From the NCBI GenBank assembly GCA_030684405.1, contig JAUXYA010000009.1:1-64000 (forward strand): a DNA stretch of 64,000 nucleotides, given 5' to 3'. The translations under genes were made by a program, and so were the position numbers. The DNA is from Burkholderiales bacterium (GTDB taxonomy: Bacteria; Pseudomonadota; Gammaproteobacteria; Burkholderiales; SG8-41). This document shows, one piece after another, positions 58,365 through 64,000 of the stretch. Every line of letters begins with the position of its first letter. Position 1 is the first letter of the stretch. The notes below the pieces were generated by a model. It did not search any database, was not told where the DNA came from, and saw only the letters and a program-made list of their open reading frames with translations.

Positions 58365-59404
58365 AGAGTATCCTCATTGCAGGCTTGGCCGCGTTGCTGC
58401 TGACGGGCTGCGGTAACCTCGGCTACTACCTGCAGTCAGTGCAGGGGCAGTTCGGCATCTGGCAGCGCGAGGTGCCGGTCGAGCGCCTGCTCGAGGATTC
58501 CGCGCTGGATCCGGCGCTGAAGGCGCAGATCGAACGCGCGCTGCGCATCCGCGATTACGCCACCCGCGAACTGGGACTGCCTGACAACCGCAGTTACCGC
58601 TCTTACGCCGACCTCGCGCGACCTTTCGTGGTCTGGAACGTATTTGTCGCGGACGAGTTTTCAGTGGAACCGAAGCAATGGTGTTTCCCCTTCGCTGGCT
58701 GCGTCAACTACAAGGGTTATTTTTCCGAAGCCGAGGCGCGCGGTCTTGCGCAGCAACTGGCTGCGGAGGGGCATGATGTCTACGTCGGCGGTGTGCCGGC
58801 TTATTCCACCATTGGCTGGTTCGCCGATCCATTGCTCAACACCTTCATCCGTTATCCCGAACCGGAACTCGCGCGCCTGCTGTTCCATGAACTCGCGCAC
58901 CAGGTGGTCTACGTCAAGGACGACACCGTGTTCAACGAATCCTTTGCCACCGTGGTCGAGCAGGCCGGGGTCGCGCGCTGGCTGGCTGACCATGGCAGTA
59001 CGACCGATCGCGAGCGCTTTGCGCAGTTGCAGCGTTTTCGTACCGATTTCCGCCGGCTGGTGGTGGAGGCCCGCAGCGCCCTGGCGAAAATCTATGCAGG
59101 CGAGGCCGGCGTCGAAGAGAAGCGCCGGCGCAAGGCGGAAATTTTTGCCGGACTTCGGCGGGCTTATGAAGCGCAGCGCCTGGAGTGGGGCGGCTTTGCC
59201 GGATACGACCGCTGGTTCGCGCAGCCGCTGGGCAACGCACACCTTGCTTCGGTGGCGATTTACACACAGCAGGTGCCCGCATTCGAGGCACTGCTCGCGC
59301 AGCAGGGCGGTGACCTGTCGCGTTTCTACGCGGCCGTGCGTGAACTGGCGGCGCTGCCGGCCGGGGAGCGCAAGGCGCGGTTGGCCGCGCTGGCTGCGCG
59401 CTGA
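58361..59404 (+). CDS. Lipoprotein zinc aminopeptidase (PF10023-like)
   Basis: 347 residues. The lipobox is LTGC (Cys17), and the zinc motif HELAHQ is at 176-181 with the third ligand region NESFATVVE (Glu193). The middle (FSVEPKQWCFPFAGCVNYKGYF) is the family hallmark. It should be an envelope-anchored peptidase. It overlaps the lipase gene upstream by four bases. Confidence 0.85.
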   Translation: MKSILIAGLAALLLTGCGNLGYYLQSVQGQFGIWQREVPVERLLEDSALDPALKAQIERALRIRDYATRELGLPDNRSYRSYADLARPFVVWNVFVADEFSVEPKQWCFPFAGCVNYKGYFSEAEARGLAQQLAAEGHDVYVGGVPAYSTIGWFADPLLNTFIRYPEPELARLLFHELAHQVVYVKDDTVFNESFATVVEQAGVARWLADHGSTTDRERFAQLQRFRTDFRRLVVEARSALAKIYAGEAGVEEKRRRKAEIFAGLRRAYEAQRLEWGGFAGYDRWFAQPLGNAHLASVAIYTQQVPAFEALLAQQGGDLSRFYAAVRELAALPAGERKARLAALAAR

Positions 59405-59414
59405 ACCGGCGGAA

Positions 59415-59861
59415 TTATCGCGACAGGCCTTCCGCCTGTGTGATCGTCGGAAAGGACTGCTGGCGGAATTCGCGTGCGTAACGGCTCCCGGCTGGCGCGA
59501 TATGTTCGGTCACACGCGTGACTTCCGCCATCGGAGCGGTGGCGAATTCTGGCAGCGGGGCGACCGTCAGCTGCACCACGTCGCCCTGACGCACGGCCAT
59601 GCCTTCGGGATTTTTTGCCAGTTCGTTGCGCGGCTTGCCCTTGCCGGAGTTCTGTCGCACGTGCACGTCGCTCCAGGTTTCCGCTGGTACCTTGCCGCGC
59701 TGCAGCCGGGTTTCGATGAACAGCCCTGGAGCCACCCGCACGTAAATAGCCTCGACGGTCCCCAGTGGCACGTTGTCGGCGGCCTGCGATTGCTGTGCCG
59801 TCACACCGACGGCGATGGTGCCCAATGCGCAGGCAAACAGGACGTGAATGACGGTTTTCAT
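59415..59861 (-). CDS. Exported hypothetical protein
   Basis: 148 residues with a Sec signal peptide (about 1-27, ends QSQA). The mature part is probably all beta: GTVEAIYVRVAPGLFIETRLQ, VVQLTVAPLPEF, then a short helix. I do not recognise the family; the start pattern recalls small outer-membrane beta proteins of the glycine-zipper group, but nothing specific matches. AAGGA precedes the ATG at 59861. It is convergent with the aminopeptidase gene, ten bases apart. Confidence 0.7.
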   Translation of the reverse strand: MKTVIHVLFACALGTIAVGVTAQQSQAADNVPLGTVEAIYVRVAPGLFIETRLQRGKVPAETWSDVHVRQNSGKGKPRNELAKNPEGMAVRQGDVVQLTVAPLPEFATAPMAEVTRVTEHIAPAGSRYAREFRQQSFPTITQAEGLSR

Positions 59862-60045
59862 GGTCATTTCCTTCAAACGGGTGCTGTTTCGTGATGCAGG
59901 GCCGCGCGGATGAGGAGCGGATTCGTCAGACAGGCGGTATAACGGCTGCAAACGCCGTCACTTGAGCCCGGGGAGGGATGCGGAGGGGGAAGCTTTGCTA
60001 TACTGAAAACGCTGACAAACCCGTAGCAAAAAGGACGACATTCGC

Positions 60046-60672
60046 ATGAAACTGACCAGCACCAGCTTCCGCGACGGCCAGCCGATTCCGGCCGAATTCG
60101 CCTTCTGCGCCCCCGACGCAAAAACCCATTGCACGCTGGGCGCCAACCGCAACCCGCAGCTCGCCTGGAGTGATCTGCCCGCCGGCACGAAATCGCTTGC
60201 CCTGATTTGCCACGACCCCGACGTGCCTTCAAAGCCCGATGACGTCAACCAGGAAGGTCGCGAAGTTCCGGCTTCGCTGCCACGTGTCGATTTTTTCCAC
60301 TGGGTGTTAGTCGATCTTGATCCCGCTTCGGGCCCGATAGCTGCCGGTGAGTTCTCCGAGGCCGTCACCCCCCGTGGCAAGGCCGGACCCGGCCCGCGCG
60401 GCACCCGTCAGGGCATCAACGACTACACCGCATGGTTCGCCGGCGACAAGGACATGAACGGCGACTACCACGGCTACGATGGCCCCTGTCCACCGTGGAA
60501 CGACAGCATCAAGCACCACTACGTGTTCACGCTTTACGCGCTTGATGTTGCCAAGTGCCCGGTCGAGGGCAGGTTCGGCGGCGCTGATGTGCGCAAGTCG
60601 ATTGCCGGGCATGTGTTGGGAGAGGCGAAGATCACCGGGCTGTATACGCTGAATCCGAAGGTGAAGCTCTGA
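60046..60672 (+). CDS. PEBP-family protein (YbhB/YbcL-like)
   Basis: 208 residues. The bacterial PEBP signature is LALICHDPDVPSKPDDVNQEG (ligand-binding DPD) and DFFHWVLVDLD. The insert GINDYTAWFAGDKDMNGDYHGYDGPCPPWND precedes the final strand. Such proteins resemble the mammalian Raf kinase inhibitor; the cellular role is not well defined. ATG at 60046 with AAAAGGA upstream. Confidence 0.9.
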   Translation: MKLTSTSFRDGQPIPAEFAFCAPDAKTHCTLGANRNPQLAWSDLPAGTKSLALICHDPDVPSKPDDVNQEGREVPASLPRVDFFHWVLVDLDPASGPIAAGEFSEAVTPRGKAGPGPRGTRQGINDYTAWFAGDKDMNGDYHGYDGPCPPWNDSIKHHYVFTLYALDVAKCPVEGRFGGADVRKSIAGHVLGEAKITGLYTLNPKVKL

Positions 60673-60693
60673 TTCCGGGCAACTGATCCGAAC

Positions 60694-60723
60694 CAAAAAA
60701 AGCCCGCTGTCGCGGGCTTTTTT
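60694..60723. terminator. Bidirectional terminator
   Basis: AAAAAAAGCCCGC and GCGGGCTTTTTT flank TGTC; the stem has an A-run before it and a T-run after it, so it can end both the PEBP gene and the convergent cytochrome gene. Confidence 0.9.
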
Positions 60724-60737
60724 GATCCTGCCGGAAT

Positions 60738-61196
60738 TTATTTGGTGCGGAAATTGTCGTGGCAGGCGCCGCAGCTCTTGCTCATCGCGCTGAACTGGCC
60801 GCGCACCTGATCGACCGTGCCCGCGGTTTTGGCAACCTGGGCGAGTTTGGTCGCTTCGGCCTGGAAGCCGTCCATCACTTTCTTGAAGCCGGGGGCATCC
60901 GACCAGATCTCCGGCTTGACCCGGGTCGGCGCGCCCTTGTCGGAACCTGGGGCGAAGGCATGCGGTGCCACGGTGCTCATCATTGCCACGATTTCGGCAT
61001 TGCGGGTGAATTCAGCCTGGTCGTAAGGAATCTGGCCCTTGACCATGCCACCCATGGTGCGCACGTGCCAGCCGACGACCTGATAGACGCCCTGGCGGAA
61101 CTTGATGACATCTTCCGGCTTGGCCTGAGCCGAAACAGTGCCGCTGGCGAGCAGGGTGGAAGTGCCGATGACTGCAGCGATCAGTGCCTTCTTCAT
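60738..61196 (-). CDS. Class II cytochrome c'
   Basis: 152 residues. A signal peptide at 1-23 (ends VSA) is followed by a four-helix bundle. The heme motif CGACH lies near the C terminus (Cys142, Cys145, His146), as in cytochrome c', with no distal methionine signature required. It binds NO or O2 and transfers electrons in the periplasm. A bidirectional terminator separates it from the PEBP gene. Confidence 0.93.
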   Translation of the reverse strand: MKKALIAAVIGTSTLLASGTVSAQAKPEDVIKFRQGVYQVVGWHVRTMGGMVKGQIPYDQAEFTRNAEIVAMMSTVAPHAFAPGSDKGAPTRVKPEIWSDAPGFKKVMDGFQAEATKLAQVAKTAGTVDQVRGQFSAMSKSCGACHDNFRTK

Positions 61197-61365
61197 TGAG
61201 GTTCTCCCGTGGGTTGAGCGTATGAACTATCGGTAAACGTGGTGGCGGGCACTTTTATTCCCGCAGCAGAATGATTGTAGCAGTGTGAGTCCCTGCTGTT
61301 GCTGATTCTGACTCCGCCGGTCCGCATCCCGCAGGATGCACCGGAATGGCGCATTGAAGGGGGGG

Positions 61366-61782
61366 TCAATCCTTCAAGGTGGATCCGCGTTGGCGCTTGC
61401 GCTGGCCGGTGCGCCGCTTGTCCTCCAGCCGCCTTTCCCGTGAAGCCCGCGTCGGACGGGTCGCGCGCCGCAGTTTCGGCGGCTCCGCCGCGGCCCGGAT
61501 CAGCCCCGCCAGCCGTTCGCGCGCATCGGTGCGGTTGCGCGCCTGGCTGCGGAAGCGTTGTGCGGTGATTACCAGGATCCCTTCTGTGGACAGGCGCTTG
61601 CCGGCCAATGCAACCAGGCGTGCCTTCACGCTGTCAGACAGCGCGTGAGAGTGCCCCAGATCGAAACGCAGTTCGACTGCGGTGGCGACCTTGTTCACGT
61701 TCTGGCCACCGGGGCCGGAGGCGTGAATGAAGCGCTCGACGAGTTCGGTCTCGTCTATGACAATGCCGCGCGTGACTCTCAT
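61366..61782 (-). CDS. arfB: Alternative ribosome-rescue factor ArfB
   Basis: 138 residues. HASGPGGQNVNKVATAVELRFDL carries the GGQ peptidyl-hydrolysis motif (25-27) of release factors, and the basic tail (RRLEDKRRTGQRKRQRGS) inserts in the mRNA channel of stalled ribosomes. The size matches ArfB/YaeJ. It is transcribed alone. Confidence 0.95.
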   Translation of the reverse strand: MRVTRGIVIDETELVERFIHASGPGGQNVNKVATAVELRFDLGHSHALSDSVKARLVALAGKRLSTEGILVITAQRFRSQARNRTDARERLAGLIRAAAEPPKLRRATRPTRASRERRLEDKRRTGQRKRQRGSTLKD

Positions 61783-61860
61783 ATTGGATTAAGTATAAAG
61801 TAGCTCGCCGGAAACACGCGTGTCGACCCGCAAAACAGACCTTTCAGTCAGGAGTCCGTC

Positions 61861-62211
61861 ATGTCCCGCAAAATCGCACTGCTGCTCGCCGTCCTTGCTG
61901 TCGCCGGGTTACCTGCATACGCCCACCACGGCTGGAGCGAATACGACAACAGCAAGGAGCTGAAACTCACCGGCACCGTCGTTGAGTCCGGTTATGAACA
62001 CCCGCATGGCCACATCCGCGTCGCGGCGCCGGACAAGACCTGGCACGCCGTGCTGGCACCGCCGTCACGGATGACCGCGCGCGGCCTGCCGCCGGATGCC
62101 ATCAAGAAGGGTGCGACGGTGACCGTGATCGGTTATCCGAACCGCAGAAAACCCGACGAGATGCGTGCCGAGCGCATCATCGCGGGTGGCAAGACGGTTG
62201 AGCTGCGCTAG
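61861..62211 (+). CDS. DUF6152-family exported protein
   Basis: 116 residues. A signal peptide at 1-21 (PAYA) is followed by HHGWSEYDNSKELKLTGTVVESGYEHPHGHIRVAA and a small beta barrel, ending in EMRAERIIAGGKTVELR. The His-rich start (AHHGW) could bind metal. Function unknown; in other genomes DUF6152 genes often sit beside DUF6644 genes, as here. Confidence 0.85.
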   Translation: MSRKIALLLAVLAVAGLPAYAHHGWSEYDNSKELKLTGTVVESGYEHPHGHIRVAAPDKTWHAVLAPPSRMTARGLPPDAIKKGATVTVIGYPNRRKPDEMRAERIIAGGKTVELR

Positions 62212-62250
62212 GGCAACAAGATCAAAAGCCAACTACAGAAAGTCAAAACC

Positions 62251-62358
62251 AGCCACTGAGGACACAGAGTGCACAGAGAACAACAAACCCCGGAATATTT
62301 GAGACTGCGTTGGCTGGCTGTTGTTTTTCCTTTGTGAACTCTGTGTCCTCTGTGGCTA
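62251..62358. repeat. Dispersed palindrome of the AGCCACAGAG family, copy 2
   Basis: The left arm starts AGCCACTGAGGACACAGAG (62251 onward) and the right arm ends CTCTGTGTCCTCTGTGGCTA (to 62358). Arms and order match the element at 3385-3492. It separates the DUF6152 and DUF6644 genes. Confidence 0.8.
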
Positions 62359-62371
62359 AAGGTTTTTTCAT

Positions 62372-62863
62372 TTGATTTCCGACCCCGCGTCACCCCTGGC
62401 CGCGATCGAGCAGTTGCCGCTGGCGGTCGCGATGCGCCACGACCTGTGGCTGTACCCGATTGTCGAGATATTCCACATCATCGGCTTCGTCACGCTGGTG
62501 GGTGGCATCATCGTGCTTGATCTGCGACTGCTCGGTTTTTCGAAAGGCCTGCCGCTGCAGGCGCTGTCCCGGCATGTGCTGCCCTGGAGCATCGGCGCGC
62601 TGCTGCTGATCGTGCCCAGTGGTCTGCTGATGTTCATTGCGCATGCCGGTGATTTAGTCGGCAACACTGCGTTCATCATCAAGATGGTGCTGCTGCTGTG
62701 TGCCGGCGCCAACGCGGCGGCTTTTCACGCGGGCGTTTTCCGCGGGGCCGCAGCCTGGGACACTGCCGTGGAAGTTCCGCTTGCCGCCAAGCGGCATGCG
62801 CTGGCTTCATTGCTGATCTGGGCGGGGGTGCTGGCCTGCGGCCGCCTGCTGGCTTACATATAG
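62372..62863 (+). CDS. DUF6644-family membrane protein
   Basis: 163 residues with four or five membrane segments: LWLYPIVEIFHIIGFVTLVGGIIVLDLRLLGF, VLPWSIGALLLIVPSGLLMFIAHAG, and others. It may bind heme through its conserved His, but this is not certain. The start is a TTG at 62372 after the palindrome; AAAGG nine bases upstream is weak. The next gene, dsbB, begins eight bases after the stop. Confidence 0.78.
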   Translation: MISDPASPLAAIEQLPLAVAMRHDLWLYPIVEIFHIIGFVTLVGGIIVLDLRLLGFSKGLPLQALSRHVLPWSIGALLLIVPSGLLMFIAHAGDLVGNTAFIIKMVLLLCAGANAAAFHAGVFRGAAAWDTAVEVPLAAKRHALASLLIWAGVLACGRLLAYI

Positions 62864-62871
62864 GGTTGTTT

Positions 62872-63366
62872 ATGGACACACGTTATGGATACATTGCCGG
62901 CGCCGCGATTTGCGCGGGCCTGCTGGGTTTTGGTTTGTACCTGCAGCATGTCGATGGGCAGGATCCTTGCCCGCTGTGCATTTTCCAGCGCGTCGCCTTC
63001 ATCGCGCTGGGCGCGGTGTACCTGGTCGCCGCAATTCACGGCCCTGGCCGGACCGGCGCAGTGGTTTATGCAGTGCTTGGCGCGATCTGTGCGGCCACCG
63101 GTGCCGGACTCGCTGCGCGCCATGTCTGGTTGCAGAGCCTGCCTGCCGACCAGGTGCCGGCCTGTGGTCCGGGGCTCGCTTACATGATGGAGCAGTTCCC
63201 GCTGATGCGGATGCTGCAGAGTGTGCTCTCGGGGTCCGGCGAATGTGCGGAAGCGGACTGGCGCTTCCTCGGCCTGACCATTGCCGGCTGGTCGTTGCTG
63301 TGGTTTATCGTGCTGGGTGTTTACGTAGTCTGGCTGGCGTGGCAGCGCAGACGCCTTACCGTCTAG
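62872..63366 (+). CDS. dsbB: Disulfide bond formation protein B
   Basis: 164 residues and four membrane helices. The first periplasmic loop has the redox pair CPLC (Cys33, Cys36), the second has Cys98 and Cys125. DsbB passes electrons from DsbA to quinones. No dsbA is in the window. Its 3' end overlaps the YdcH gene on the other strand by four bases. Confidence 0.94.
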   Translation: MDTRYGYIAGAAICAGLLGFGLYLQHVDGQDPCPLCIFQRVAFIALGAVYLVAAIHGPGRTGAVVYAVLGAICAATGAGLAARHVWLQSLPADQVPACGPGLAYMMEQFPLMRMLQSVLSGSGECAEADWRFLGLTIAGWSLLWFIVLGVYVVWLAWQRRRLTV

Positions 63367-63572
63367 GCGCGAATATCAGGCGTTAGTTGCCGTTCGAGCA
63401 TCGAGATCTGGTCCTTGACCAGCAGCTTGCGCTTTTTCAGCCGTTGCAACTGCAACTGATCAATGACTTGGGTCTGCATCAAGCGCAGGATCACGTCGTC
63501 GAGGTCACGGTGTTCGAGCTTGAGTTCGGCGAGGCGCGCTTCGATGGCTTCGATGTCTGTGCGTTCAGTCAT
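63363..63572 (-). CDS. YdcH-family (DUF465) small protein
   Basis: 69 residues, nearly all helical: IEARLAELKLEHRDLDDVILRLMQTQVIDQLQLQRLKKRKLLVKDQISMLERQL, the DUF465 coiled-coil pattern with the conserved LKKRKLxLKDxI block. Function is unknown. It is read tail to tail with dsbB. Confidence 0.9.
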   Translation of the reverse strand: MTERTDIEAIEARLAELKLEHRDLDDVILRLMQTQVIDQLQLQRLKKRKLLVKDQISMLERQLTPDIRA

Positions 63573-63674
63573 GCGCGGCGGATACGGGTCAGCGGGAGCG
63601 CAAGTATAGGCCCGACGGCGGGTCAGGGCAAGTCGGAAAAATTATAACCCGTTGTTTTTAATAGGTAATTCAAT

Positions 63675-64000
63675 ATGAATCTGGTGCTGAATGTCAACGG
63701 CAAGGCATGCGAGGTGCGGGCCGATGCGGAAACGCCGCTGCTCTACGCCCTGCGCAACGACCTCGGACTCGTCGGCACGCGCTACGGCTGCGGCCTCGGC
63801 CAGTGCGGCAGCTGCACGGTGATCATCGACGGCAAGGCCGTGCAGTCCTGCGATGTGCCGCTGTCGGCTGTCGTCGGCAAACAGATTTCCACGGTTGAGG
63901 CACTGGGCACCGCTGCAACGCTGCATCCGCTGCAGCGCGCTTTTATTGCCGAACAAGCCGCGCAGTGTGGCTACTGTACGAGCGGCATCCTGATGGCGGC
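63675..64000 (+). CDS. Partial [2Fe-2S] subunit of a molybdenum hydroxylase
   Basis: The first 108 codons are present; the gene continues beyond the window. LVGTRYGCGLGQCGSCTVIIDGKAVQSC has the plant-type [2Fe-2S] cysteines (39, 44, 47, 59), and AAQCGYCTSGILMA is the start of the second cluster domain. This is the small subunit of the xanthine dehydrogenase / isoquinoline oxidoreductase family (CoxS, IorA, SdhC type). It works with FAD and molybdopterin subunits, probably encoded just outside. Confidence 0.92.
   Translation, partial: MNLVLNVNGKACEVRADAETPLLYALRNDLGLVGTRYGCGLGQCGSCTVIIDGKAVQSCDVPLSAVVGKQISTVEALGTAATLHPLQRAFIAEQAAQCGYCTSGILMA

Noticed and set aside
1-64000. CRISPR array, prophage, IS element or tRNA gene
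   Set aside because: No regularly spaced direct repeats, transposase, integrase or tRNA-like cloverleaf was noticed; a tRNA or covariance scan was not possible here.

Overview
This is a GC-rich, gene-dense bacterial chromosome segment, most likely from a betaproteobacterium of the Burkholderiales/Rhodocyclales type. The evidence is three stand-alone Bug/TctC-type periplasmic receptors without TctAB, GntR/FCD-, LysR- and Lrp-controlled catabolic genes, an extra infA beside a cold-shock gene, NodT-type and HAE1-type RND pumps, and betaproteobacterial-style palindromic intergenic repeats. No rRNA, tRNA, CRISPR array, phage or transposase gene was seen. Coding density is close to 90 percent and no gene-free stretch exceeds 300 bases.

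Layout. 0.2-7.4 kb: a minus-strand catabolic operon (two Gfo/Idh/MocA dehydrogenases, a creatininase-family hydrolase, a cupin, a D-2-hydroxyacid dehydrogenase, a Bug receptor) opposite a GntR/FCD regulator plus TauE exporter, with a GTATTAC-repeat operator between them. 7.4-10 kb: CHASE-GGDEF cyclase and quinone oxidoreductase. 10.1-10.7 kb: a carboxymuconolactone-decarboxylase (CMD/AhpD-like) gene whose second CxxC cysteine is an in-frame TGA, followed by a SECIS-like hairpin (candidate selenoprotein). 10.7-18.3 kb: Bug receptor, patatin lipoprotein, CoA-transferase, SbtA-SbtB bicarbonate transport pair, gluQRS, a TIM-barrel isomerase and frmA. 18.3-19.8 kb: a small island with two toxin-antitoxin modules and a repeat-truncated gene. 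19.8-29.6 kb: selO, a complete PlcP-BtaB-BtaA betaine-lipid remodelling cassette, pabB, a PhoX-family protein, a decayed thioredoxin copy next to an intact one, and a hydrolase.

29.7-45.5 kb is dominated by two RND efflux systems. One is an adaptor-pump pair on the plus strand. The other is a complete OMF-pump-adaptor operon under a divergent TetR gene, with an operator nearly identical to the E. coli AcrR site. Between them lie LysR-pirin-FMN reductase, a Tat-exported methyltransferase, a nitroreductase and a VOC protein. 45.5-51.6 kb holds an AceE/MdeB-type E1 dehydrogenase with a divergent Lrp regulator and palindromic operators, infA, csp, a GST and a lipoprotein hydrolase. 51.7-55.1 kb has a Bug receptor facing a TrmB-like regulator and a sulfatase. 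55.2-64 kb carries housekeeping and small exported proteins (dienelactone hydrolase, TauE, phosphatase, lipase, aminopeptidase, PEBP, cytochrome c', arfB, DUF6152/DUF6644, dsbB, YdcH) and the start of a molybdenum-hydroxylase [2Fe-2S] subunit.

The most notable signals are the TGA-containing CMD gene, a 27-bp AT-rich element repeated just after stop codons at four sites (a fifth, degenerate copy forms the start of the NodT gene), the PlcP/BtaAB cassette, and several half-erased genes (thioredoxin copy, LigB/DODA-like remnant, truncated membrane protein) next to palindromic repeats.
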